NCBI GenBank assembly: GCA_035286745.1
Contig: DATECU010000287.1
Coordinates: forward strand, 1-9,855
Direction: 5' to 3'
DNA from: DATECU01 sp035286745
GTDB taxonomy: Bacteria > Acidobacteriota > Vicinamibacteria > Fen-336
Length of the DNA: 9,855 bases
In this document: positions 1 to 7,212 of the stretch, piece by piece
Layout: every line of letters begins with the position of its first letter
How positions within the stretch are numbered: the stretch's first letter is position 1
Position numbers and translations under genes: made by a program
Notes under the pieces: generated by a model
The model's input: only the letters and a program-made list of their open reading frames with translations
Database searches by the model: none
What the model was told of the DNA's origin: nothing

Positions 1-517
1 CCGAGATGATGCCGATGTGATCGGTGCGGCCGTAGCCCTTGAGTTGCCAGACCACGAGGTCTCCGGGCTGCCAATCCGCAGGCGCCGCGGCCGTGGTGGC
101 GGTGGGCAGCGACCGCGCGTGCCGGCGGAGGAAGACGAACAGGTTGGCGACCCGGCGGTGATCGATGTTGGTGTCGAGCCGGCGCGGGTCGACGCGATAG
201 GCGACCGGTGCCCGCGCCATGTCCTCGTGGACCAGCTTCTGCATGTCGATCCCCGCCTGGCGAAAGGCCCGGATCGGCAGGTCGGCACACACGCCAATCG
301 CGGGGTCGATATCTCCGCCGGGGTACACGCGATGACCGGTGTCGATCCCATCCTTGAAGCGTGTGGCATGGTAGCCCATGGTCAGGTCGTAGGCCGTCCG
401 GCGCTCGAGTTCCGCGCGCGCCCCGGCCACGATCTGGGTCGCCGCGTCCGGGGCGGTCCACCCCACGGCGGCGGTCAGGGCCCAAGCCGCACCCAACGAG
501 CGCAAGACGGGCTTCAC
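1..517 (-). CDS. DUF1287 family secreted protein, partial (C-terminus outside window)
   Basis: Reading leftward from a GTG at 517-515, 172 codons stay open to the window edge. Residues 1-28 look like a Sec signal peptide (KPVLR, then a hydrophobic stretch, then DAATQ), so the product is probably periplasmic. Motifs match the DUF1287 family (E. coli YijF type) as I know it: YPGGD at 65-69, GVCAD at 75-79, KLVHED at 94-99, DTNIDHRRV at 115-123, PGDLVVW at 151-157 and HIGIIS at 167-172. C77 and H167 sit like the Cys/His pair of NlpC/P60-type cysteine hydrolases, so a cell-wall amidase or peptidase role is possible, but the family's reaction is not established to my knowledge. The GTG overlaps the stop of the upstream transporter (GTGA), implying translational coupling. 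The family call is firm; the function is open. Roughly the last 30 or more residues are missing. Confidence 0.88.
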   Translation of the reverse strand, partial: MKPVLRSLGAAWALTAAVGWTAPDAATQIVAGARAELERRTAYDLTMGYHATRFKDGIDTGHRVYPGGDIDPAIGVCADLPIRAFRQAGIDMQKLVHEDMARAPVAYRVDPRRLDTNIDHRRVANLFVFLRRHARSLPTATTAAAPADWQPGDLVVWQLKGYGRTDHIGIIS

Positions 518-2094
518 CGCTCGCCCGCCGCCCGCGCCCGCTCCAGGCGAGTGGCCTCCGCCTGGCCCAGCCCGCGCGCGGCCAGCAGGAAGAAGCCCAA
601 AGCTACCAGGTTGGCGAGGAGGCCCCAAGTCATGCCCAGGCGGAGGTCGCCGGTGGCGACGCTCAAGCGGCCCATGGTGTAGGGGCCCATGGCCAAGCCT
701 ACCAGGGTCACCACCAGCAGGAAACCCGCGGACGCCACCGCTCGCATGCGGGGAAGCACCAGGTCCTGAACCGTGGAGGCTCCGGGCCCCAGCCACAGGG
801 CGCTCATCACGTAGAGGGGGATGCTGAGAGCCAGGGCCAGCGTGGTGCTCGGGGTCCACAGCAGGACCAGGGTCAAGGGCAGCGGCAAGAGCGCGTTGAT
901 CATGCCGACAAAGAGCCTCCCCCGGGGGTCGGTCTTGCGCCAGCGGTCGGCCAGCAGGCCGCCCAACGTCACGCCTAGCCATCCGCCGGCGGCGGCCGCC
1001 CCCCCCACCAGGAGCCCCACCCGGCTGGCCGAGATGCCATGAATGCGCACGAAGAAGGGCGCGATCCAGAAGCCGATGCCGTAGCCGGTGAAGGAGAGGA
1101 AGGCGAAGCCGAGGTTGGAGAAGTGGAGGGCGGGGGTACGTACGATGAGAGCGAAACCGGGCCGATCGCGCAGAGCCAGGGCCTGGGTCCAGGAAGAGGC
1201 GGCATAGAGCCCCAGGGCCAGCGCCCACCACTGGGCCGGGGTGCCCAGGAGGCGGGTCAGAGTCCAGGCTGCTGCGCATAACAGCAGGCCGACGGCCCCG
1301 TTCAGGGCCAGCCCGCCGGAACCGGCGCCGCCCCGCTGCAGGGTGAGCAGGGTGAAGGGGGGCAGCACCGCCATCAGCTCTCTCCAGAACTCGCGGAAGG
1401 GGTGGGGCTCGGGCCGGCTGAGGATGCCGTCGGCTTGACCCCGCAGTGGTTCGCGCAGCGAGCGCACCCAGAAGGCCAGCAGCAGGCCCGGAAGGCCAAC
1501 CGCGAAGAAGGCGACCTGCCAGCCGCGGAGGCCGAAGGGCGCCGTCGTGCCCGCCCACGCCAGGTCCCAGCGGTCCACGATCCAGCCCCCGATGCCCAGG
1601 CCCAAACCGGAGCCGATGTAGATCCCGCTCGAGTAGACCGCCAGCACGGTGGCGCGGCGCGCCCGCGGAAAGCAATCGGAGAGCAGGGAGTAGGCGGCGG
1701 GGCTGGCGCTGGCTTCGCCCACGCCCACTCCGATGCGGGCCAGGGCCAGGTGGGTGAAGGTGCGGGCCAGCCCCGAGACCGCGGTCATGGCGCTCCAAAA
1801 GGAGAGGCCCCAGGCGATCAGCCGGCGGCGGTCCCAGACGTCGGCCAGCCGGCCCAGCGGGATGCCGAAGACGGCGTAGAACACGGCGAAGGCGGTGCCG
1901 TAGAGGAAGCCCATCTGGGCATCGCTGACCCCGAGGTCAGCCTTGATGCGCTCGGCCAGGATGGACAGGATCTGGCGATCCAGGAAATTGAGGACGTAGA
2001 CCCCGACCAGGACGCCCAGCACGTAGCGTGCGTAGCCCCCGCCCGGCTCGATCCGGGGCGGGTCTTGAGTTTCGCGGTCGGCAGCGGTCGGCAT
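514..2094 (-). CDS. Spinster-type MFS transporter with an extra helix pair
   Basis: A 526-residue inner-membrane transporter of the major facilitator superfamily. NFLDR at 36-40 in the first helix, motif A GRLADVWDRR at 81-90, the R120-GVGE127 segment and GPGASTVQDLVLPRMRA at 436-452 are typical of the spinster (Spns-like) branch. Usual members are about 430-450 residues with 12 helices. Here an added segment at about 250-310 contains two strongly hydrophobic stretches (about 262-283 and 287-307), suggesting 14 helices. The substrate cannot be read from sequence; related proteins are proposed to move lipids or small organic acids. The ATG at 2094 has GAGG six bases upstream, and both lie inside the first copy of a 73-bp tandem repeat. 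The next in-frame alternatives would cut into the region before helix 1. It is divergent from the receptor operon and overlaps the following DUF1287 gene by four bases. Confidence 0.9.
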   Translation of the reverse strand: MPTAADRETQDPPRIEPGGGYARYVLGVLVGVYVLNFLDRQILSILAERIKADLGVSDAQMGFLYGTAFAVFYAVFGIPLGRLADVWDRRRLIAWGLSFWSAMTAVSGLARTFTHLALARIGVGVGEASASPAAYSLLSDCFPRARRATVLAVYSSGIYIGSGLGLGIGGWIVDRWDLAWAGTTAPFGLRGWQVAFFAVGLPGLLLAFWVRSLREPLRGQADGILSRPEPHPFREFWRELMAVLPPFTLLTLQRGGAGSGGLALNGAVGLLLCAAAWTLTRLLGTPAQWWALALGLYAASSWTQALALRDRPGFALIVRTPALHFSNLGFAFLSFTGYGIGFWIAPFFVRIHGISASRVGLLVGGAAAAGGWLGVTLGGLLADRWRKTDPRGRLFVGMINALLPLPLTLVLLWTPSTTLALALSIPLYVMSALWLGPGASTVQDLVLPRMRAVASAGFLLVVTLVGLAMGPYTMGRLSVATGDLRLGMTWGLLANLVALGFFLLAARGLGQAEATRLERARAAGER

Positions 2095-2304
2095 TGGAGC
2101 CTCGCGGTCGGTAGCACTCAGCTTTCAGCAGTCAGCACTCAGCTACGGCAACGGGGACGGTCGGCATGGGCGTCTCGCGGTCGGTAGCAGTCAGCTTTCA
2201 GCGGTCAGCCCTCAGCTACGGCAACGGGGACGGTCGGCATGGGCGTCTCACGGTTGGTAGCAGTCAGCTTTCAGCAGTCAGCACTCAGCTACGGCAACGG
2301 CCAG
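2086..2304. repeat. Three tandem copies of a 73-bp unit
   Basis: Copies run 2086-2158, 2159-2231 and 2232-2304. Each begins GGTCGGCAT, passes through a block of 7-bp subrepeats (CAGTCAG, CTTTCAG, CAGTCAG, CACTCAG) and ends CTACGGCAACGG. Copies 1 and 2 differ at about six positions and copies 2 and 3 at about four; the last few bases of copy 3 diverge. The array begins within the first codons of the transporter gene on the minus strand and fills much of the space between the divergent genes. There are no unique spacers between the units. Confidence 0.93.
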
Positions 2305-2340
2305 GGAGCTTTCGTGGCTGACTGCTGATAGCTGACTGCT
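2259..2340. repeat. 24-bp near-perfect inverted repeat built of 7-bp subrepeats
   Basis: The arm at 2259-2282 pairs with 2317-2340 at 23 of 24 positions around a 34-base loop. The left arm belongs to the third 73-bp copy. The right arm is a run of GCTGACT and GCTGATA/G heptamers continuing to about 2345. The same left-arm sequence recurs in the first two copies (2113-2136 and 2186-2209) with one more mismatch each, so several alternative hairpins are possible. No T-tract follows on either strand, so this does not look like an ordinary intrinsic terminator. Confidence 0.85.
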
Positions 2341-2358
2341 GATGGCTTCCGTTTCCCC

Positions 2359-2388
2359 TTGACAGCCTCCCCGGAACGGCGGTATTGT
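2359..2388 (+). promoter_or_regulatory. Sigma70-like promoter for the receptor operon
   Basis: A perfect TTGACA lies at 2359-2364. After 18 bases comes TATTGT at 2383-2388, a four-of-six match to the -10 consensus. Transcription would start near 2395, giving a leader of about 90 bases before the ATG at 2486. It is the only convincing hexamer pair I found in the divergent region, in a locally AT-richer patch of otherwise GC-rich DNA. I saw no matching promoter for the minus-strand transporter. Confidence 0.6.
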
Positions 2389-2399
2389 CCGCGACAATA
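2383..2399. promoter_or_regulatory. Perfect palindromic operator candidate overlapping the -10
   Basis: TATTGTC-CGC-GACAATA is an exact 7-bp inverted repeat with a 3-bp centre. Its left arm contains the proposed -10 hexamer, so a dimeric regulator bound here would block polymerase. The form suits a TetR- or GntR-like repressor, but I do not recognise the consensus. No regulator gene is in the window. It does not resemble a Fur box, the common regulator site of iron receptors. Confidence 0.6.
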
Positions 2400-2405
2400 A
2401 CATAT

Positions 2406-2415
2406 CGAACGTTCG
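2406..2415. promoter_or_regulatory. 10-bp perfect palindrome in the leader
   Basis: CGAACGTTCG is self-complementary and lies about 12-21 bases after the predicted transcription start, six bases beyond the first palindrome. It could be a second operator or a half of a composite site. Symmetry outside the 10 bp is weak. A site this short may be coincidental. Confidence 0.4.
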
Positions 2416-2474
2416 GTTTCTATCGGGAGAGGCGCGAGGCGATCGAGGTGAGGGATGCCCGCTGAGGCGGTCCC

Positions 2475-2480
2475 GGGAGG
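2475..2480 (+). promoter_or_regulatory. Ribosome binding site deciding the receptor start
   Basis: GGGAGG ends five bases before the ATG at 2486 and only two bases before the GTG at 2483, so the ATG is the better start. The resulting protein opens with a well-formed signal peptide. Confidence 0.75.
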
Positions 2481-2485
2481 ATGTG

Positions 2486-5269
2486 ATGTTCGGAAGACGA
2501 GGCGGAATCACGGTCTTGACGGTGCTGGCGATGCTGGTCCTTGGCCTTTCGGCCCCCAGGCTCTCCGCCCAGGTGGCCGACGCGGTGCTGGAAGTGGCGG
2601 TGGTGGACGAGGCCAAGGCGGCCATGCCCGGTGTCTCGGTGACCATCACCCGGCCCGAAACCGGCCTGAGTCGCACCGTCCTAACCGGCGACGCGGGCTC
2701 GGTCAGGGTCCCCGCGCTGTCGCCCGGCACCTACCGTGTCCAGGTCGAGCTGACCGGCTTTGCGCCGGTGGTCCATGAGGGCCTGACCTTGCGGGTGGGC
2801 CAGACCGCCAGGATCGAGGTCACCATGAGGGTGGCGACCATGACCGAGACGGTGACCGTCACCGCCCAGGCCTCGCTGGTCGACGTCTACAAGACCGATT
2901 CCTCCACCAACGTCGCCCCCGAGCAGATCGAGCAACTGCCGGTCCAGGACCGCGACTTCCAGCGTCTGGCCTTCCTGACCCCCGGGGTGCAGCGCGAGCG
3001 CGGCGCCTTCCGCTTCATCGGCAACGGGCCCGTGATCGGCGCCGGCGGCAACGCCAGCCAGGCCACCATCCTGGTGGACGGCGTGGACTTCACCGACCAG
3101 ACGCTGGGTCTGGCCCGGGCCCGGTTCAGCCAGGACGCGATCAGCGAGTTCCGGGTCATCGCCAACCGCTTCGACACCGAGGTCGGCGGATCGGCGGGCG
3201 GGGCGCTTTCGATCATCACCAAGACCGGCGGCAACGAGTTCCGCGGCAGTGTCTTTGGCTTCTTCCGCGATCGGGCGCTGCGGGCCAAGGGCGAGTTGGA
3301 GCAGCAGAAGAACGACTATTCGCGCCAGCAGTACGGCTTCACGCTGGGCGGTCCCTTGGCCAAGGACAAGACCCACTTCTTCCTCTCGCTGGAGCAGATC
3401 GGCGAGGACAGCGTGACCTTGTTCCGTCCCGGTGGCGCCTACGCCTCTCGGGCCGCCGACATTGCGGTGCCGCTCAGCCAGACGCTTGCCTACGCGGGCC
3501 TCGACCATCGCCTGAGCGACCGCCAGTCGCTGCGCGCCAAGTTCGTCTACGAGCGCTACCGACTGGAGAACTTCCGGGTGGGCGGTCTGGCCGATACCTC
3601 GGCCGGCATGCGGCTCGACCGCGACAACTGGAACCTGACGGCGACGCACACCTGGACCGTGAGCAGCGCGGCGCTCAACCAGCTCTCGTTCCAGCTCGGC
3701 GGCCGCAAGTTCGAGGAACCCAACAACTCGCAGGCGCTCACCGAGTGGTTCACGCTGGGCCAGACGCTGCAGACCGGCGCCGGCATCGTGGGCGATCAGA
3801 CCGACGATGGGAAGATCTTCGAGCTGCGCGACACCTTCTTCTACCGCATCGGCAGCGGCAAGTGGGCGCACGACATCAAGCTCGGCGGGGCCTGGCAGCG
3901 GGTGGAGGACAACTGGGACTTCCCGGTCTACCCGCAGAACCTGCTGCTCTATCTGAACGACACCCGACAGGTGCCGGTCATCTACTACGACGTGCGCGGG
4001 TCCGGCGACGCCACCATCACCACCAACCTCATCTCGGGCTTCGTTCAGGACGACATCCGGCCTTCCTCGCGACTGACCATCAGCCTGGGGCTGCGCTACG
4101 ACCTGGACACCAACGGGAACAACCCGGACTTCACCAGTCCCCTGATGCCGAACCCGCGGGGCCGAGACACCAACAACCTGCAGCCCCGGGCCGGCTTCTC
4201 CTGGGACCTGGCGGGGAGCGGACGACACGTTGTGCGCGGCGGCGCCGGCCTCTTCACCGGCCGCTACCTGCTGGTGCCCGCGTACTCCGAGCTGCAGCAA
4301 AACGGTTACACCGGACGCGTCACCACCCAGCGCTGGAGCAGCCTGCTCTTCGGCAACTTCTCGGCCCCGCTCGATCCCCAGAACCTGGCGGGCTCGGGAA
4401 TCGCCAGGCCCAAGTCGGCGGTGCGTCTCGACGACGAGTTCGTGAGCCCGCAGGCCACCCAGGTGACCGCGGGCTACACCGCGAAGCTCGGCGGCAGCGG
4501 CCTCTACGCGGACATCGAGGGGATCTACGTCAAGGGGAAGAACGAGATCGTCATTCGCGACACCAACTTCTGCGGCAACGCCCGCGGCGTCTACGGCTGC
4601 CGACTCAACCCCGCCTTCGCCAACATCAACACCTACACCAACCAGGGCCACTCCGAGTACAAGGCGCTGGTGACGACGCTCAGCGGCACCATCAAGGGGC
4701 GCCACCTGGTGACCGCTTCCTTCACCGTCGCCAGCAAGAAGAACATCAACGACGACTTCAGCCCCAAGCTGACCGACTACCCGAGCGACCCGGCCGACAT
4801 CGAGGCGGAGTACGGGCGCTCGCGCGCCGATGAGCGCTATCGCTTCGTGGCTTCGGCTGTGGTCAAGCTGCCTCTCCGGCTGACCCTGGCGCCCATCTTC
4901 GAGTACGGCTCGGGCCAGCCCAGGAACCGCCGGGTTGGGGTCGACGTGAACGGCGACGGCAGCAACTCCGACCGGTTGCCGGGCGTGTCGCGCTTCAGCG
5001 AGGAGGGACCGAGCTACCTCAACTTGAACCTGCGCCTGACCCATGCCTTGAAGCTCGGCAGTCGCTTCAAGGCGGACCTGATCGCCGAGGCGTTCAACGT
5101 GTTCAACCGCACCAACTACGACGTCAACTCGGTGATCGACAACGAGTTCACGTCTCACCCGACGCTGGCCAATCCGGCGGCGGCCACCGTGCGCAACCCG
5201 CGCTACGGCGAGTACCTGGCCACGCTGCCACCCTTCGAGGCGCAGCTCGGGCTGCGGCTGACGTTCTAG
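2486..5269 (+). CDS. TonB-dependent outer-membrane receptor, Oar-like, with carboxypeptidase-regulatory-like domain
   Basis: A 927-residue outer-membrane protein. Residues 1-28 form a signal peptide ending LSA before Q29. Residues about 33-114 form a carboxypeptidase-regulatory-like beta-sandwich (PGVSVTI at 48-54, LSPGTYRVQVELTGF at 78-92). ETVTVTAQA (121-129) is a possible TonB-box-like stretch, followed by a plug domain to about residue 245 that includes ILVDGVDFTDQ, GGSAGGALSIITKTGG and the start of the barrel. The rest is a beta-barrel ending in a terminal Phe, as expected for BAM-assembled porins. Late motifs NGDGSNSDRLPG and EAFNVFNRTNY are typical of the Oar-like receptors abundant in Acidobacteriota, where many import glycans, peptides or lipids. 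The ligand is not readable. It starts the plus-strand array behind a probable repressed promoter, and the SDR gene follows after 11 bases, so it probably imports the substrate handled by the enzymes. Confidence 0.93.
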   Translation: MFGRRGGITVLTVLAMLVLGLSAPRLSAQVADAVLEVAVVDEAKAAMPGVSVTITRPETGLSRTVLTGDAGSVRVPALSPGTYRVQVELTGFAPVVHEGLTLRVGQTARIEVTMRVATMTETVTVTAQASLVDVYKTDSSTNVAPEQIEQLPVQDRDFQRLAFLTPGVQRERGAFRFIGNGPVIGAGGNASQATILVDGVDFTDQTLGLARARFSQDAISEFRVIANRFDTEVGGSAGGALSIITKTGGNEFRGSVFGFFRDRALRAKGELEQQKNDYSRQQYGFTLGGPLAKDKTHFFLSLEQIGEDSVTLFRPGGAYASRAADIAVPLSQTLAYAGLDHRLSDRQSLRAKFVYERYRLENFRVGGLADTSAGMRLDRDNWNLTATHTWTVSSAALNQLSFQLGGRKFEEPNNSQALTEWFTLGQTLQTGAGIVGDQTDDGKIFELRDTFFYRIGSGKWAHDIKLGGAWQRVEDNWDFPVYPQNLLLYLNDTRQVPVIYYDVRGSGDATITTNLISGFVQDDIRPSSRLTISLGLRYDLDTNGNNPDFTSPLMPNPRGRDTNNLQPRAGFSWDLAGSGRHVVRGGAGLFTGRYLLVPAYSELQQNGYTGRVTTQRWSSLLFGNFSAPLDPQNLAGSGIARPKSAVRLDDEFVSPQATQVTAGYTAKLGGSGLYADIEGIYVKGKNEIVIRDTNFCGNARGVYGCRLNPAFANINTYTNQGHSEYKALVTTLSGTIKGRHLVTASFTVASKKNINDDFSPKLTDYPSDPADIEAEYGRSRADERYRFVASAVVKLPLRLTLAPIFEYGSGQPRNRRVGVDVNGDGSNSDRLPGVSRFSEEGPSYLNLNLRLTHALKLGSRFKADLIAEAFNVFNRTNYDVNSVIDNEFTSHPTLANPAAATVRNPRYGEYLATLPPFEAQLGLRLTF

Positions 5270-5280
5270 CGAGCGAGTCC

Positions 5281-6060
5281 ATGTTTCGAGACACCGGGCT
5301 GCGGGACAAGGTCGTGGTCGTCACCGGAGGCGCGGCGGGCATCGGCCGCGCCTCCGCCCTTCGTTTCGCCGAGGAGGGCTGCCGGGTGGCGGTGTGGGAC
5401 CTGGGCGAGCCCGGCCCTCTGGTCGAGGAGATGGCCAGCCTCGGCGGCCAGGGGACCTTCGCGCGTGTCGACGTCTCGAACGGAGAGGCGGTGCGTGCCG
5501 GGGTCGAGGAGGTGGTCGAGCGCTGGGCTCGGATCGACATCCTGATCAACAACGCGGGCATCGTTCGCGACGGACAGCTGGTGAAGTGGAAGGATGGGGC
5601 CGTCGCCTCGGTCCTGGACGACCGCGCCTGGGACGCGGTGATTGGCGTCAACTTGAAGGGAGTGTTCCTGTGTACCCGGGCCGTGGTGCCGCACATGATC
5701 GCCGGCGGTGGGGGTGTGATCCTGAACGCCTCCTCGGTGGTGGGCCTCTACGGTAACTTCGGCCAGACCAACTACACCGCCACCAAGGCGGGCGTCATCG
5801 CCATGACCCAGACCTGGGCCCGGGAGCTAGGCAAGTACAAGATCCGCGTCAACGCCGTGGCCCCGGGGTTCGTGGCCACCGAGATCGTCAAGGCGATGCC
5901 GGAGAAGGTCCTGGCCGCCATGGTCGAGCACACGCCGGTGGGTCGCATGGGGCAGCCCCAGGACATCGCCGAGGCCTACCTGTGGCTGGCGTCGGACCAG
6001 GCTGCTTTCGTGCACGGCACCGTGCTGTCGGTGGATGGCGGCCTGGTGCCTGGCACATAA
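5281..6060 (+). CDS. Classical short-chain dehydrogenase/reductase, FabG-like, probably NAD-dependent
   Basis: A cytoplasmic 259-residue oxidoreductase with all classical SDR marks: TGGAAGIG at 15-22 for the dinucleotide, NNAG at 90-93, and the catalytic set N124, S152, Y165, K169 (YTATK). The PG motif at 186-190 follows the VNAVAPGF segment. D40 at the end of strand beta-2 favours NAD over NADP (inference from the known SDR rule), which suits oxidation of a 3-hydroxyacyl or similar alcohol more than FabG-type biosynthetic reduction. Compared with FabG there is an insertion of about eight residues after NNAG (VKWKDGAVASVLDD). The gene starts 11 bases after the receptor stop with only a weak GAG-rich ribosome site, implying coupled translation. 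The substrate is probably a beta-hydroxy/beta-keto acyl thioester, by analogy only. Confidence 0.92.
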   Translation: MFRDTGLRDKVVVVTGGAAGIGRASALRFAEEGCRVAVWDLGEPGPLVEEMASLGGQGTFARVDVSNGEAVRAGVEEVVERWARIDILINNAGIVRDGQLVKWKDGAVASVLDDRAWDAVIGVNLKGVFLCTRAVVPHMIAGGGGVILNASSVVGLYGNFGQTNYTATKAGVIAMTQTWARELGKYKIRVNAVAPGFVATEIVKAMPEKVLAAMVEHTPVGRMGQPQDIAEAYLWLASDQAAFVHGTVLSVDGGLVPGT

Positions 6061-6159
6061 CGCTATGCGACAGCCAACGAGAGGGAACCAGGGACCCGGA
6101 GGCACTCTCCCTTCCGCCCTGCCGGTCGTGTTGCAACGGCAACTCCGTTCTCCGGCATC

Positions 6160-6190
6160 CTCCGTGTCTCTGTGCCTCTGTGGTCTCTGC
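6160..6190. repeat. 8-bp-period CTCTGTGN dispersed-type repeat
   Basis: Successive octamers CTCCGTGT, CTCTGTGC, CTCTGTGG and TCTCTGC fill the gap before the FabH-like gene. From memory, similar ACAGAG/CTCTGTG period-8 tracts occur between genes in several environmental phyla; that is recollection, not a search. The remainder of the 150-bp gap (6061-6210) shows only a weak 5-bp hairpin at 6135-6149. I see neither a clear promoter nor a terminator there. Confidence 0.75.
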
Positions 6191-6210
6191 TTGCAGGGTG
6201 GCCTCCCGTG

Positions 6211-7212
6211 ATGGCGACCGGGATGCGCTACGCGAGGATCACGGCGACCGGGCGGTACCTCCCCGAGATCGAGGTCGGCAACCAGGAGCTGCGCCATCGC
6301 TTCGAGGAACGGTTCCCCGACTTCGTGAGCAAGATGGAGGCTTCTTCCGGGATCCGGCGACGCTTCCACGCCCCCGCCGGCTGGGCCACCTCCGACCTGG
6401 CCCTGCCCGCGGTGCGGCAGGCGCTCGAGCGGGCGGGCAAGAGGCCGGAGGAGGTCGACCTCATCATCCTGGGCACCGACTCCCCGGACTACATCACGCC
6501 CGCCACCTCGGTGGTGCTCCAGCACAAGCTGGGGGCGAGAAACGCCGGCACCTTCGACGTGGGCTGCGCTTGCGCCTCTTTCCCCACCGGGTTTGCCGCC
6601 GCCGCCGGCATCATGGCCACCAACCCCTCGATTCGCACGGCCCTGGTTGTCGGCGTCTACCTGATGCAGCGCCTGGCCGACCCCCAGGATCCCATGATCT
6701 TCTTCTACGGCGATGGGGCGGGGGCGGCGGTTCTGGAGGCATCCGGCAGCCCGGGCTTCCTGGGCGCCGCCTTTCAGGCCGACGGCGCCTACGCCAAGCA
6801 CTGGGGGCTCTACGCCGGGGGCACCGCGGAGCCGGCCAGCGAGGAGGCGGTGCGAAGCGGGCGGGTGTTCGTGCGCATGATCGAGCGCTACCCGCCGGAG
6901 ATCAACCATCAAGGCTGGCCGCGTTTGGTGCGGCGGCTGGCGGTGGAGAACCGCTTCGCTGTCGCCGACATCGACTTCCTGATCTTCACCCAGGTGCGGA
7001 AACCCTCGGTGGAGCTGGTGATGCAGGACCTGGGACTGCCCATGGAGAAGACCCACACGGTGATGGAGGAATGGGGCTACACCGGCTCCGCCTGCATCCC
7101 CATGGCCCTCGACCATGCCCGGGAGAAGGGGCTGATCGAGTCCGGAGACCGGGTGGTGCTCATCGGCTCCGGCGTTGGGTACAACCAGGCGGCGGTGGCC
7201 TATCGCGCATGA
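6211..7212 (+). CDS. FabH/KASIII-like thiolase-fold enzyme with altered catalytic triad
   Basis: 333 residues from the ATG at 6211, close to the usual KASIII length. The N-terminal MRYARITATGRYLPE and C-terminal layout match the FabH fold. FDVGCACASF (115-124) gives the nucleophile C121, with C119 beside it. The usual HQAN motif is replaced by TQVR (T260) and the HGNTS motif by WGYTG (Y290), so the His and Asn that drive malonyl decarboxylation in E. coli FabH are absent. Acyl transfer through C121 without decarboxylative condensation, or a thiolase-like cleavage, is therefore more likely (inference). AGGGTGG at 6195-6201 could serve as ribosome site for 6211. A start at 6223 (MRYARI) is possible, while the GTG at 6172 lies inside a repeat and is unlikely. 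The stop overlaps the next start (ATGA). Confidence 0.88.
   Translation: MATGMRYARITATGRYLPEIEVGNQELRHRFEERFPDFVSKMEASSGIRRRFHAPAGWATSDLALPAVRQALERAGKRPEEVDLIILGTDSPDYITPATSVVLQHKLGARNAGTFDVGCACASFPTGFAAAAGIMATNPSIRTALVVGVYLMQRLADPQDPMIFFYGDGAGAAVLEASGSPGFLGAAFQADGAYAKHWGLYAGGTAEPASEEAVRSGRVFVRMIERYPPEINHQGWPRLVRRLAVENRFAVADIDFLIFTQVRKPSVELVMQDLGLPMEKTHTVMEEWGYTGSACIPMALDHAREKGLIESGDRVVLIGSGVGYNQAAVAYRA

Noticed and set aside
17..682. Plus-strand open frame at the left edge, and another at 1402-2187
   Set aside because: They are shadows of the minus-strand DUF1287 and transporter genes, which carry clear family motifs.
2086..2345. CRISPR array
   Set aside because: The 73-bp units are contiguous direct copies without unique spacers, and no cas genes are present.
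2406..2415. LexA (SOS) box
   Set aside because: The Gram-positive-type box has CGAAC and GTTCG separated by four bases; here they abut directly.
2681..5158. An 825-codon open frame antisense to the receptor gene
   Set aside because: It is a high-GC shadow: composition is Ala/Val/Gly/Arg/Glu-rich with no recognisable domain, while the plus strand encodes a complete receptor with signal peptide, plug and barrel.
6135..6149. Terminator after the SDR gene
   Set aside because: Only a 5-bp stem (AACGG/CCGTT) with no T-tract; too weak to call.
5982..7208. In-frame upstream extension of the ligase to a 927-residue protein
   Set aside because: The extra 409 residues overlap the SDR end and the whole FabH-like gene out of frame and are low-complexity. 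The ATG at 7209 gives a normal-length ligase.
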